A DNA stretch of 64,000 bases from JAKPQE01 sp041397845 (GTDB lineage: Bacteria > Pseudomonadota > Alphaproteobacteria > Rhizobiales > JAKPQE01), in assembly GCA_041397845.1 (NCBI GenBank), contig JAWKVW010000003.1, forward strand, positions 1-64,000, read 5' to 3'. The notes under the pieces are model-generated. The model did no database searches. It worked only from the letters and a program-made list of their open reading frames with translations, and was not told the DNA's origin. Within the stretch, counting starts at the first letter, position 1. Each line of letters opens with the position of its first letter. Positions 1 to 10,564 of this stretch are shown here, in pieces. The translations under genes and the position numbers were made by a program.

Positions 1-143
1 GCGCCGGAGCGGTTTACCGGCGGTTTACGATGACGGAGCGCCATGCATGGCTGCTGCATGCCGATATGGCCGCACGGTTAACGTCTCCGAAATCGGTTTA
101 CGTATAACTTTTGACATGTGATCGCCTATTCACCCAGGTTGCC

Positions 144-1307
144 ATGTCATCCGAAGCTTCCGACCATCCCTCGCGCGTGCTCGTCGTCGATGACGACCCG
201 TTGCTGCGCGAGATCGTGGTCGCCAATCTCAGGCGCTACGCATTCGACGTTTCGGTTGCCGAAAACGGCCGCGAAGCGCTCGACTTCATGGCCGAGAATG
301 CCGTCGACATCGTCATTTCCGACCTCGATATGCCGGTGATGACCGGCTACGAACTGCTGTCGAAGCTGCGCAAGGACGTCGTGCTGCGTTACGTGCCGGT
401 GGTCGTCATCACCGGTTCGGAAGATGCCAATGCCTGCGAGCGGGCGCTGTCGCTCGGCGCCACGGCGTTTCTGACGAAGCCGCTGAACTGGGCGCTGTTC
501 GTTCATAACCTCTGGTATGTCCTCAACAACTCGAAGCGCGAGAACGCCATCCGCGAGGCCCGCAAGGCGGCCGAGGCGGCGAGCCGGATGAAGGACAACA
601 TGATCTCGGTGGTCAGCCACGAGCTCAGGACACCGCTCAACTCGATCATCGGCTTTGCCCGGCTGCTCATCGACGAGGTCGCCGGGCCGATGGGGTCGGC
701 CGACTATCGCGATTATGCCCGCGAAATCGAGGGCGCCGGGCGGAACATGGAGAGGCTCGTCTCCGACCTCTTTCTCTTTTCCGGCATTCTCGCTGGAACG
801 CAGGCGCGCAACGACGACGACTATACGGTCGAGACGCTGGTGGTGCCGCCGGCGCGGCAGCTCGCCGAGGCGGCCAAGGCGCGCGGCATCACGCTGGAAT
901 GCGTCATGGACCAGCCATTCGCCGAACTCACCTGCGACCGGACGCTGGTGCGCCGGGCGATCACCGAGCTTGTCGACAATGCCATCCATGCCGCGCCGGA
1001 AGGCGGCAAGGTGCGGATCGAGGCGCATGTCGCCAGGCACAGGCTGCAGGTCGTCGTCACCGACAATGGCAAGGGCCTGCCCGAACACATGCGCGAGCAG
1101 GTGTTTGATCCGTTCTTCCAGGTCGAGTCGGCAATGACGCGCCAGCGCAACGGCCTCGGCCTCGGCCTTACGGTGGCACGCGGCATTGCCCGGTTGCATC
1201 GCGGCAGTTGCGCCCTTGAAGCGCAGGAGGGCGGCGGCACGCTCGCCCGTCTCGTCATCGCCGATGCGTCCGAGCAGATATCGATCCCGGAGCGCTCGGT
1301 CGCCTGA
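144..1307 (+). CDS. REC-histidine kinase hybrid sensor protein
   Basis: The protein (387 aa) has an N-terminal receiver domain (about residues 10-127) with the acidic pocket D16-D18, phospho-acceptor Asp60 in ISDLDMP and the switch lysine in TKPL (K112). A HisKA domain follows with the phospho-histidine in SVVSHELRTP (H159), then a HATPase domain with the N box (LVDNAIHAA), G1 box (DNGKGLP) and G2 box (GLGLGLTVA). No membrane segment or PAS sensor is visible, so it is probably a cytoplasmic phosphorelay kinase. A TTG at 111 would add 11 residues; I chose the ATG at 144 because the added residues do not resemble a receiver domain. No cognate regulator lies beside it, so its pathway is unknown. 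Confidence 0.9.
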   Translation: MSSEASDHPSRVLVVDDDPLLREIVVANLRRYAFDVSVAENGREALDFMAENAVDIVISDLDMPVMTGYELLSKLRKDVVLRYVPVVVITGSEDANACERALSLGATAFLTKPLNWALFVHNLWYVLNNSKRENAIREARKAAEAASRMKDNMISVVSHELRTPLNSIIGFARLLIDEVAGPMGSADYRDYAREIEGAGRNMERLVSDLFLFSGILAGTQARNDDDYTVETLVVPPARQLAEAAKARGITLECVMDQPFAELTCDRTLVRRAITELVDNAIHAAPEGGKVRIEAHVARHRLQVVVTDNGKGLPEHMREQVFDPFFQVESAMTRQRNGLGLGLTVARGIARLHRGSCALEAQEGGGTLARLVIADASEQISIPERSVA

Positions 1308-1519
1308 TCGGAGGCCGGAGCCGCGACAGGGTTAACAGTTTCCGGGCTTCTTTCAGCGAATTTTATGAAATCGCCAAAGTATTCGTTTTGAATAATTCCG
1401 CATAATTTTTTCTAACCTGAGCGGATAAATACTTTCGCAATCCTGACGCGCGATGCTCTCCGGCAATCATGGGTCGATATATATCGGCCAGAGCCAACAT
1501 AACAAGCGAAGCAATCGCC

Positions 1520-2860
1520 ATGTTGAAGAAAATTAGCGAGCTGCTGCAGCGTTTTGCCCGTGCCGAACGGGGTAATGTCGCGGTGCTGTTTTCGCTGACC
1601 ATTCCGGTGGTCATGGGCGGCGTCGCGTTCGGCGTCGATGCTGCGCAGGTTCACCTGCAGCGCTCGGGCCTGCAGGACGCGGCGGATGCGGCGGCGCTCG
1701 GCGCGGCCAAGGAACTCTACATGACGTCCGGGCGCACGAACGCCGTGCAGGCGATCGCCGAGGCCTATGCCAAGGCCAATCTCGGGCGCTATGCCGAGAC
1801 GGTGCGGGTCGTGGCGCAGGTCGTCGACCAGGGCGGGGCCGTGCAAGTTGCCCTCACCGACCGGACGCGGATGTATTTCGCTTCCTTCATGGGCGGCGAG
1901 GACAGCGACATCTCGGCTTCGGCCACGGCGCGGATCGCCGGTGGCGGCCGGATTTGCGTCATTGGCCTCAACGAGGAAAACAAGGCGACCATCCGGCTGA
2001 AGTCGAAGACGTCGATTACGGCGCCGACCTGTGCGATCTACTCGAATTCGAAGTCGAAGGACGGCCTCGACGTCCAGAGTTCCTCCAAGATCATTTCCGA
2101 GCTCATCTGCTCGGCCGGCGGCTACAAGGGCAAGGGCACGAGCTTCAAGCCCGGTCCGACGACCGACTGCCCGACGGCGGAAGACCCGCTCGCCGGGCGC
2201 GCGGTGGTGTCGACCAATGGCTGCGATTTCACCGACTATCAGGTCGATGAAGGCGACTTCGTCATTGCCAAGCCGGGCATCTACTGCAACGGCATCACGG
2301 TGAAGAAGAAGGCGACGCTTACGCTTTCGGAAGGCGTCTACGTCATCAAGGGCGGCGTCCTGAAGGTCGAGGGCGATGCGGTTCTCAAGGCGGACTATGC
2401 CGGCCTCTACTTTGCCGAGGATGCGACGATCGAATTCGGCAAGGATACGACGATCGACCTCAACGGCGCCCGCGCCGGCGAGATGGCCGGCCTCCTGATG
2501 TTCGAGGACCCGAACGCGAAAACCGGCAACATCTACGAGATCTATTCGCACAACGCCAGCAACCTGACCGGCACGATTTACCTGCCGAAGGGCAAGCTGA
2601 AGATCCAGGGCGATGTGACGAAGGAAACCGGCAAAAACGGCAAGGCTGCCGACGAGGAAGAAGACGAAGACGAGGCCGAGGCGGGGGCAACCGAGGACTA
2701 CGACATCGCCCATCAGTCCGCCTACACCGCGATCGTCGTCAACCAGCTCGAGCTTGCCAAGGGGCCGAACCTCGTCCTGAAGACCGATTACGGCGCGACC
2801 GATGTGCCGGTGCCTGATGGCATTGCCCCGATCGGGCGCAACATCTGGATCGAGGAATAA
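1520..2860 (+). CDS. TadE/TadG-like pilus-assembly family protein
   Basis: The N-terminus has the TadG pattern: a short charged lead, the ERGNVAVLFSL segment, one hydrophobic helix (about residues 20-45), then QLQ-type sequence with DAADAAALGAAKEL. The remaining roughly 380 residues are predicted extracytoplasmic and Thr/Lys/Gly-rich. Near residues 375-394 there is a highly acidic low-complexity stretch (EEEDEDEAEAG). TadG-type proteins are minor pseudopilins or anchors for Flp/Tad pili, but no other tad or flp gene lies here, so its role in a pilus is inference. The ATG at 1520 gives a normal TadG start; an in-frame ATG at 1469 would add a non-homologous lead. The AT-rich 1330-1450 region upstream probably holds the promoter, but I see no confident boxes. 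Confidence 0.75.
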   Translation: MLKKISELLQRFARAERGNVAVLFSLTIPVVMGGVAFGVDAAQVHLQRSGLQDAADAAALGAAKELYMTSGRTNAVQAIAEAYAKANLGRYAETVRVVAQVVDQGGAVQVALTDRTRMYFASFMGGEDSDISASATARIAGGGRICVIGLNEENKATIRLKSKTSITAPTCAIYSNSKSKDGLDVQSSSKIISELICSAGGYKGKGTSFKPGPTTDCPTAEDPLAGRAVVSTNGCDFTDYQVDEGDFVIAKPGIYCNGITVKKKATLTLSEGVYVIKGGVLKVEGDAVLKADYAGLYFAEDATIEFGKDTTIDLNGARAGEMAGLLMFEDPNAKTGNIYEIYSHNASNLTGTIYLPKGKLKIQGDVTKETGKNGKAADEEEDEDEAEAGATEDYDIAHQSAYTAIVVNQLELAKGPNLVLKTDYGATDVPVPDGIAPIGRNIWIEE

Positions 2861-2884
2861 GCTTCGCGGCGACGCGACGCAAAC

Positions 2885-2914
2885 GGGCGGCATCCACCGG
2901 GCTCCGCCCTTTTT
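2885..2914 (+). terminator. possible intrinsic terminator after the TadG-like gene
   Basis: GGGCGG at 2885-2890 can pair with CCGCCC at 2904-2909 and is followed by five T residues. The hairpin is short, and the right arm with its T-run is repeated about 50 bp downstream, so this may be part of a repeat. Confidence 0.45.
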
Positions 2915-3005
2915 GTTGTGTCGTGGTGCGTTACGCCTTCGGCTATCGCACCGGGCTCCGCCCTTTTTGTGCCGGGTCTGTCCGATCGCCGGGGCAGTTG
3001 CATAC

Positions 3006-3495
3006 GCGCCAGGGCGGGATGTGTTTATTGCTGGTCCGTCGTCCTGCGCGTGACGGCGGGGCACGGTTCTTCGTTAGCCTGGCGCAAGCGGGAATCCAGT
3101 CGTTGTTTCGTAGTAGGCTGATATCTGGCATGGATCTCGCTCGCGCGGGATGACGGCCCGGCGCGGGCTTCAGTGCCTGAGCGCCAGGGCGGGATGGTGT
3201 TTGGCTGCTGGTCTCGTCGTCCTGCGCGTGACGGCGGGGCACGGTTTCGCCCCGCGCAAGCGGAATCCAGTCGTTGTTTCAGTGTATTGATATCCGGCAT
3301 GGATCCGCTTGCGGGGATGACGGCCCGGCGCGTCGGGCAGTGCCTGAGCGCGGCGGGATGGTGTTGGCAGGCTGCTGGTCTCCGCCGTCTGCGCGCCATG
3401 GCAATACGGTTACGTTCCGCAGAGCGGGAACCTAGCCGTTGTTCCAGCAGCGAGCCCAGCATGATCCTCGCTGGCGGATGACGCCGGCGGTGGCT
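3006..3495. repeat. three degenerate tandem copies of a 150-175 bp intergenic repeat
   Basis: Copies begin at 3006, 3181 and 3347. Each shows the same ordered words: GCGCCAGGGCGGGAT, CTGCGCGTGACGGCGGGG, GCGCAAGCGGGAATCCAG, TCGTTGTTTC, GGCATGGATC, GATGACGGCCCGGCGCG and CAGTGCCTGA. The third copy is the most decayed. Inside each copy, GCGCAAGCGGGAATCCA and the later TGGATC..CGCTTGCGGGG are imperfect inverted repeats around a loop of about 50 nt. Copies differ by small indels as well as substitutions. I see no reading frame that looks coding in 2861-3510. This resembles the interspersed palindromic repeats common between alphaproteobacterial genes. Confidence 0.75.
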
Positions 3496-3510
3496 GTAGT
3501 TATCGTTCGG

Positions 3511-6500
3511 CTACTCCACCAGGCAGGCGGCGTTGGCCATCTCCTCGGCGATCGCGCCGGCTGTTCGGCTGCTGCAGACTCCTGCTTCCCATCGGTGCCC
3601 CCAGGCGTCGGCGAAGACGACGAGGAGGTCCTTGGCGTCGATCTGCTGGCCGGGCTGGACAGCGACCTCGGCGATGGTGCCGTCGCGCTTCGGCGTGCAG
3701 GGCCGTTTCCATCTTCATCGCTTCGATGAGAGCAGCACGTCGCTTAGGCGGTCACCTGCTGGCCGGGCTTGACGGCGAGGGTCGCGACGACGCCGGGTAC
3801 TCGGCGCGGCAACGTGCTGGCGTTGGCCGGGACCGGCCTTGCGGCGCTGGCCGGCACCGGAGGCGCCATGGGCGCGGTCGGGCACCTTGACGATGCGCGG
3901 CTGGCCGTTCAGTCGAAGAAGACGCGGACGTGACCGTCCTCATCCGGCTCGCCGATCGCCTGACAGCGAATGACGAGGGTCTTGCCGGCCTCCGTGTCGG
4001 GCATGATCTCCTCGCCCGGCTGCAGGCCGTAGAAATAGACCGGCGTCGGCAGGACGGAGACCGGACCGTAGGCACGCGGGAAAGGGGCGTGGTCGGTGAA
4101 GACCTTCGGATACATGAGGTAGCTGGCGAGGTCGAAATCGTCGACGGTATGCTCGAGCTCAAGCCGGCGATGCGGGCCCGTTCGGCATCGAGATCGGCCG
4201 GAGCCAGCAGCCGCTTCGCACGGTGATCGGCGTCTCGCCCTTCAGCGCCTTCTTCTGGATGTCGGCGGGTAGTCGCCCGAAGTGCTTGGCCAAGGTCGCC
4301 GCGCAGCATCTGATGACCGATTCCGGGAAGGCGACATCCTTCTTCGATCGGCAACGTCGGCAGCAGAGAGGCCGGAGGAGACCATCATCAGGCCATGTCG
4401 CCGACGACCTTGGAGGACGGCGCTCTGACGATGCCGCCGAAGAGTGGCGGCGGCGGCATAGGCCTCGGCGACCGTGCCAACGGGCCTCGAGGCCGAAGCG
4501 AGCGGGCCTGTTCCTTCAGATTGGTGAACTGGCCGCCCGGCATTTCGATGGGGTAGACCTGGAGGCGCCGGCACGCAGATCGCTCTCGAACGGGCGGTAC
4601 TGATAGCGCAGCACCGCCTCCCAGTAGAACGAGATGCGGCGGATGGCTGAGGGGTCGAGCCCGGTGTCGCGATCGGTGCGGCGCAGGGTCACGATGGAGC
4701 CGAGACAGGGCTGGGCGGTGAGGCCGGAGAGGGTGTCCATCGCCGCGTCGACGGCATCGGCGCCGACCGACGGCGGCAAGCACGGCGCGGCGAGGCGCCT
4801 CGAGGTGTCGTGGGTGGGGCGCAGCGGCAGGTCGGAGCCTCGCGCAGCGTGCGGAACAGCACGCGGGCGGCGGCGTGGCTTCAAAAGGCCGGCCATGTCC
4901 TTGATGCCGATGACGTGGACGCCGGCGGCCTGAGCCTGCGGGCAAGGCCGACATAATATTTCAGGTCGTACTTGAGCGGTCTCGGATCGAGGATGTCGCC
5001 GGTGTAGCAGATGGCGTGCCCTCGCAGATCCTGTTCTCCTCGGCGACGGCATCGATCGAGGACGCGCGCATGTTCTCGACCCAGTTGAGACAATCGAAAA
5101 CGCGGAAGAGATCGACACCGCCGGCCGCGGGCCTGGCGGACGAAGAACTTGACGACATTGTCAGGGTAATTGGCAGCTGACGCCGTTCTGAGCCGCGCAG
5201 CAGCATCTGCAGGAGGATGTTCGGCGCCTTGTCGCGAATGAGGGCGAGGCGCTCCGTGGGTCCTCGGTGAGGAAGCGCATGGCGACGTCGGAAGGTGGCG
5301 CCGCCCCAGCATTCCAGCGAGAAGAGACCGGGCAGGCCGGTGGCGTAGCTCTCGGCGATGGCGGCGATGTCGTGGGTGCGCACGTGGCTTGGCAGCGACT
5401 GCGGCGTCGCGGCATGGTGGTGTCGGTGACGAGGACGCGTTCCTTGTTGCGCATCCACTCGGCGAATTTCGGGCCGAGGCGGTCGAGACGGCGGTGCCCT
5501 CCGGCTTTCGCTGCCGAAGCGCGGCGGCACGGGCAGGGCGACATCGGCCGGCGGCCGGGCGCGGCCACGGGCCTCTGGTGGCCGTTGACGGTGACGTCGG
5601 CGATGTAGGTCAGGAGCTGGCCGGCCCGGTCGCGGCAGGACCGAGGCGAAGAGCCCGGCGTCTCGTCGATGAAGCGGGTCGTATAGGTGTTGCTGCGGAA
5701 TTTCGGTGGGTGATGACGTTTTCGAGGAAAGCGAGGTTGGTGGCGACGCCGCGGATGCGGAACTCGCGCAGGGCGCGGTCCATGCGGCGGATGGTTTTCG
5801 GGGCTCGGCGCCCGTGCGGTCACCTTCTCCAGCAGCGGATCGTAATGGCGGGTGATGACCGCGCCGGAATAGGCCGTGCCGCCATCAAGGCGGATGCCGA
5901 AGCCCATGGCGCCGCGATAGGCGGTGATGCGGCCATAGTCCGGAATGAAGTTCTGTTCCGGGTCTTCCGTCGTGATGCGGCACTGCAGGGCATGGCCGTT
6001 GAGGCGGATGTCGTCCCGTGGCGGCACGCCTGGAGGCCGGCGTACCAATGGCCTCGCCTCGGCGATGAACTGCGCCTTGACGATGTCGATGCCGGTCACA
6101 ACCTCGTGGTGACGGTGTGCTCGACCTGGAATGCGCGGATTGACCTCGATGAAGTAGAAGGCGCCGGTGTGCCAGCGCGTCCATCAGGAACTCGACGGTG
6201 CCGGCGCCGACATAGTCGGTGGCGCGGCGATGGCGAGGGTATAGCCGCAGATCTCGGCGCGGCGGGCGGCGTCGAGATAGGGCGCCGGGGCGCGTCGACG
6301 ACCTTCTGGTTGCGGCGCTGGACCGAGCAGTCGCGCTCGAATGGGTGGACGATGTTGCCGTGGCGGTCGCCGAGGATCTGCACCCTCGACGTGGCGGGCG
6401 CGCTCGACGAGCTTTTCAAGGTAGATCTCGTCCTTGCCGAAGGCGGCCTGGCCTGCGCCGCCGACGACGACCTTCGCGCACTGGGGTCGGCCTCGGTGCG

Positions 6501-7010
6501 GATGGTGCGCATGGGCCGCGACCCGCCGCCGCCCCAGGAGGCCTTCAGCATCAGCGGCAGCTGATGGCGGCGGCGAGGCGCTTGGATCATTCATGTCATC
6601 GGGCAGCGGCGGTTGCCGGGCATGACCGGGCACGCCGGCCTCGATGGCCAGATTGGTGGGCGGCGACCTTGTTGCCGAGGCGGCGCATGGTCTCGGGCGA
6701 GGGGCCGATGAAGGTGATGCCGGCCTCGGCGCAGGCTCCTCATGGAATTCCGCCTCGGACAGAAGCCGTAGCCGGGGTGGATGGCGTCGACCTTGGCCTC
6801 GCGGGCGACGCGGATCATCTCGTCGATGGACAGAGAGGCCTCGATTCGACCAAGGCCGATGCCGATCTGGTGGCCTGCCTTGAACCGGTGCAGCGCGAGC
6901 TTGTCTTCCTCGGCGAAGACGGCGGCTGCGCATGCTGAGTTTAGTTTGCGGCGCGGAAGATGCGGATGGCGATCTCGACCGATTGGCGCGAGGATTTTCG
7001 TGATCGTCAA
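3511..7010 (-). pseudogene. pyc: pyruvate carboxylase, full length but with many frameshifts
   Basis: Reading the minus strand through shifting frames gives a complete pyruvate carboxylase: a biotin carboxylase start (TITKIL near 7010, then FAEEDKLALHRFKA and SIDEMIRVAREAKVDAIHPG near 6780-6900), the central carboxyltransferase region, MYPKVFTDHAPFPRAYG with SVLPTPVYFYG near 4030-4115, and a biotinyl domain with AMKMETALHA near 3690-3720. The stop is at 3511-3513. The total length of about 3.5 kb matches the usual 1,150 codons, so no segment is missing. The enzyme makes oxaloacetate from pyruvate for anaplerosis. Frame changes come every 100-300 bases, as single-base gains or losses. I think sequence error is likelier than a dead gene because amino-acid identity persists in every frame. 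The start codon is uncertain (TTG at 7010, or a lost ATG). Confidence 0.8.
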
Positions 7011-7299
7011 GACGGTCTCCGACTGGCTGGGCCGCCGCCAGAGGCGCGCGATCTCGGTTCGACTTTTCGTTGGCAATTATTTATACGGAGGCAGGCGGCG
7101 GGGATAAAGAGGCTGCTGCCGCAAAAACATCGGATATTTTGTCTAAAGGAGGCTCTTCGCCAAAGGCCGCCGACATCCTGCTTCGCAGGGGGCGAAATCC
7201 GCTGGACAGGGCCGGACAAGGGGGATAAGTCGGAGAGGTATATTTTCCTGTCTGGTTGGCGTCGCCGATGCGCCAGCGGCGGCGCGCCGGAGGTTCGAC

Positions 7300-7955
7300 A
7301 TGCTCTCCCATGCCCAGGTCTGGGTCATGATCGATGCGCTTGCCGAGCGCTACGGGCATGACGCCTTCGGCCTTGCCAAGCGGGCGGGACTGATCCCACG
7401 ACCTTCAATCCTCGAAGCGGCGGGCTGGTGACGGCCGGCTGTTGGCCGAGTACGAGAGTCCTCCCAAGGTGCTGGGAGGCGACCGGGCGCGCGGCTCGAG
7501 GAATCTGGCGGCGCTGCTCGAGGTGAAGAAGCCGGCTGCAGCAGCGCCGGCGCGCGGGCGGAGGCTGGCGGCGCGCTCGGTGCCGGTCGGCTTTGGTCGT
7601 GCCGGCGTCGGTGGCTGACGTATTTTCGGCGGCTTCCGGTCGGCGGCGGCTGGGGAGGAGGTGGCAGCTCGAGGCGCGCGATCCGAACAAAGTTACGCGC
7701 TCGAGGTTTCGGGCGATTCGATGCTGCCGCTCTATCGCGACGGCGACGTCATCATCGTCTCGCCGTCGGCCTCGGTGCGGCGCGCGGCGACCGGGTCGTG
7801 GTCAAGACGCTCGACGGCGAGGTGATGGCCAAGGTGCTGGTGCGCAAGACGGCCCGGCTCGTCGAACTGATGTCGCTCAATCCGACCATCCGAACCGGAC
7901 GATCGCGCTTGCCGATGTCGAGTGGGTGGCGCGGATCATCTGGGCCAGCCAGTAG
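7300..7955 (+). pseudogene. S24-family (LexA/CI-like) transcriptional repressor, frameshifted
   Basis: The N-terminus (MLSHAQVWVMIDALAERYG, then AFGLAKRAGL) looks like a helix-turn-helix domain. After frame shifts the C-terminus shows an S24 peptidase-like fold: SGDSMLPLYRDGDVIIVSPS with the candidate catalytic Ser, then DRVVVKTLDGEVMAKVL with the candidate Lys, ending ADVEWVARIIWASQ. Several single-base shifts separate the parts (near 7390, 7430, 7600, 7790 and 7885). The gene is divergent from pyc with about 290 bp between them. Whether it controls pyc is unknown. As with pyc, the breaks could be sequence errors. Confidence 0.7.
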
Positions 7956-7966
7956 GCGGGCGGCGG

Positions 7967-8681
7967 TGGCGCGCGGCCGGACATCTGGATTTGCCCTTCG
8001 CGCTCCTCGGCGCGGCGCTTGCCGGCAACTGGCTGGCAAGCTCGAGCGTCCGGCCGGGATTCCGGCCTGAGCCGCAACCGGCTGAAAATGGAAGTGCAGG
8101 GACAGGCAGCGCCGGAGGCAGGCTCCTTCCGACGCCATGCCTTCTCGGCGCGGGCCGAAGGTCGGCGAGGAAGTTGCGCCGGCAAACAGGATGTGACGCT
8201 GCCGGGGCGCTGCCCGGACCGGCGGTCGAGGGCCGGATGGTGGCGGGTGCCCGGCTATGCGCCGCCGGTGCGGGGCGCCGCGGCCGGAAATCCGGCGGCA
8301 TCCGCGGGTGATCGTCGAAAGCGGGGTGTTTTCCTCTGCCGAGGCAGCGTGGCTGGCTTTGGCATTCAGGCCGTCGGAGAGCCGCGCTGCGACGCGGCCG
8401 GCGCGGCATGGCCGTGTGCGGGCGGGCGGCGCGGTCTTCCGCCTGCAGCGTCTCATCCGGGCGCGGACGGTCGATTGCGATGCGGCGCGTCGGGGGCCGC
8501 CATTTCCGAATACACCGCCTATTGCCGGGTCGGGCCGACGGAAATCAACCGCTGCTCGTCGAGCAGGGCTGGGCCTCGGCCGGCCGAGGGCGCGCCGGCA
8601 GGGTTCCAGCCGCTTTTCGAGACCGCGCAAAGCGAAGGGCGCGGCCTTTTTCGCAAGACCGCGCCCCGGCTCGAGGAATAA
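7967..8681 (+). pseudogene. probable thermonuclease-like (SNase fold) protein, frameshifted
   Basis: No single frame is open, but joined frames give LQRLIRGRTVDCD-like sequence near 8435-8485, then YTAYCRVGPTEIN with LLVEQGWA near 8520-8570, and GFQPLFETAQSEGRGLFR near 8600-8660. This matches the C-terminal half of the thermonuclease-like family often annotated as hypothetical in Hyphomicrobiales. The N-terminal half is poorly readable, so the start is a guess. It ends just before the convergent lysK gene. The family assignment rests on a few motifs only. Confidence 0.45.
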
Positions 8682-8698
8682 TTTCCGCGCTCCGTCGC

Positions 8699-10321
8699 TC
8701 AGGCGAGCGTGCCGGCCAGTGCCTTTTCAATGAGCGCGCGGGTTTCGGCAATGCCGTAAAGGGCGACGAAGGAGCCGAAGCGCGGTCCCTGATCCTGGCC
8801 GAGCAGGACCTGATAGAGCGCCTGGAACCAGTCGCGCAGATTGGCAAAGCCGTGGTCCTTGCCGATGGCGTAGACCTCGTTCTGGATGGTCTCGCCGTCG
8901 GCGGAAGCGTCGAGCCCGGCAAGGCAGGCATCGAGGTCGGCAAGCGCCGCCCGCTCGGTATCGGTCGGGGCGCGGAAGACCTTTTTCGGCTTCACGAAAT
9001 CGTGGAAGTAGCGAATGGCGTAGCCGACCATGCGGTCGAGCTCGGGGGTGTTCGCGGCATCCATGCCCGGGCGATAGCGCGACAGGAAGCCCCAGAGCAC
9101 GCCGGCATCCTCGGAATTGGAGGCGCTGACGAGGTTCAGCAGCATCGAGAACGACACCGGGATGGTGTCGACCGGCGGGTTGCCGGAATGGATGTGCCAG
9201 ACGGGGTTCTCGACGCCGGCCTCGGGCTCCTGTTCGGGATACTTGTCGAGATAGGCGTAGTAGTCGTCGACCTGGCGCGGGATGACATCGAAATAGAGAC
9301 GCTTGGCGGTCTTCGGCTTCTGGAACATGAAGAGCGCGAGACTCTCGGGCGAGGCGTAGGTCAGCCACTCGTCGATGGTCAGGCCGTTGCCCTTCGACTT
9401 GGAGATCTTCTCGCCCTTGTCGTCGAGGAAGAGCTCGTAGATGAAGTGCTCCGGCGCGCGGCCGCCGAGGATCTCGCAGATGCGGTCATAGAGCGCGGCG
9501 TTCGGGCCGTGGTCCTTGCCGAACATCTCGAAATCGACGTCGAGAGCGGCCCAGCGCATGCCGAAGTCCGGCTTCCACTGCATCTTCACGGCGCCGCCGG
9601 TGACCGGCAGGGTGGTCTCGGTGCCGTCCTCGTCGTCAAAGGTGATGGTGCCGTCGCGGGCGTCGACATGCTTCATCGGCACGTAGAGGACGCGGCCGGT
9701 CTTCGGCGAGATCGGCAGGAAGGGCGAATAGGTCGCCTGCCGCTCCTTGCCGAGTGTCGGCAGCATCACCTTCATGATGTCGTCGTAGCACTCGACGGCC
9801 CGCCGCAGCATCTCGTCGAAACGGCCGGACTTGTAATAGTCGGTCGCCGAGGCGAACTCGTACTCGAAGCCGAAGGTATCGAGGAAGCGGCGGAGCATGG
9901 CATTGTTGTGATGGCCAAAGCTCTCGAAATTGCCGCCGAACGGGTTCGGCACGACGGTCAGCGGCTGGTGCAGATAGGGCTTCAGCGCTTCGGTGTCCGG
10001 CACGGTGTCCGGAATCTTGCGCATGCCGTCCATGTCGTCGGAGAAGCACAGCAGGCGCGTCCTGACCGAGCCGCCGGTCAGCACCTCGAAGGCGTGGCGG
10101 ACCATGGTGGTGCGGGCAACCTCGCCGAAGGTGCCGATATGGGGAAGGCCGGAGGGGCCGTAGCCGGTCTCGAACAGCACGCCCTCGGGTTTCACCCCGT
10201 GTTTCTCGATGCGCGCCAGGATCTTGCGGGCCTCCTCGAACGGCCAGGCCCGTGCAGTCTTTGCGAGCGCCTCGAAGGCGGCTTCCATGTTCGCATTTGC
10301 CGGCGAGTCGGTCGCCATCAT
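8699..10321 (-). CDS. lysK: lysyl-tRNA synthetase, class I
   Basis: This is a 540-aa class I lysyl-tRNA synthetase, which charges tRNA-Lys in the cytoplasm. It has the HIGH-like signature (GYGPSGLPHIGTFGE, residues 52-66) and the KISKSKGNG catalytic loop (about residues 295-303). The class I enzyme replaces the usual class II LysRS in many alphaproteobacteria, which supports the taxonomic placement. The reading frame is uninterrupted even though the genes on either side are broken. Start: two adjacent ATGs at 10321 and 10318 follow a GGGGAA ribosome-binding site. No partner gene is evident. Confidence 0.97.
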   Translation of the reverse strand: MMATDSPANANMEAAFEALAKTARAWPFEEARKILARIEKHGVKPEGVLFETGYGPSGLPHIGTFGEVARTTMVRHAFEVLTGGSVRTRLLCFSDDMDGMRKIPDTVPDTEALKPYLHQPLTVVPNPFGGNFESFGHHNNAMLRRFLDTFGFEYEFASATDYYKSGRFDEMLRRAVECYDDIMKVMLPTLGKERQATYSPFLPISPKTGRVLYVPMKHVDARDGTITFDDEDGTETTLPVTGGAVKMQWKPDFGMRWAALDVDFEMFGKDHGPNAALYDRICEILGGRAPEHFIYELFLDDKGEKISKSKGNGLTIDEWLTYASPESLALFMFQKPKTAKRLYFDVIPRQVDDYYAYLDKYPEQEPEAGVENPVWHIHSGNPPVDTIPVSFSMLLNLVSASNSEDAGVLWGFLSRYRPGMDAANTPELDRMVGYAIRYFHDFVKPKKVFRAPTDTERAALADLDACLAGLDASADGETIQNEVYAIGKDHGFANLRDWFQALYQVLLGQDQGPRFGSFVALYGIAETRALIEKALAGTLA

Positions 10322-10564
10322 CTGTTCCCCGGTTGCTGGTGTCTTCGGGTCGTCATCCGGCGAGGTGAAAATGACACCGGACGGATGCCCCTGCGGGCGC
10401 GGACACTAGAAACAGGACGGCGTTGCGTCAATCGCCAGCAGGCCGGCGACGCCATTTGACGCCGCGACCAGCATGGCGACGACAGGCGAGCCTTGCGGAT
10501 GGATGTTCCGACGGGCTGGGTGCTGTCTGGCGGCAGGCGATCGCGGCGTGCCGCCAGACGAGAC

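Noticed and set aside
3511..7010. Insertion sequence or gene replacement breaking pyc
   Set aside because: Total length matches an intact pyc, motifs stay in order and no transposase or terminal repeat is present.
8408..10459. Long open frame antisense to lysK (683 codons)
   Set aside because: High-GC shadow frame; the minus strand encodes a complete class I LysRS.
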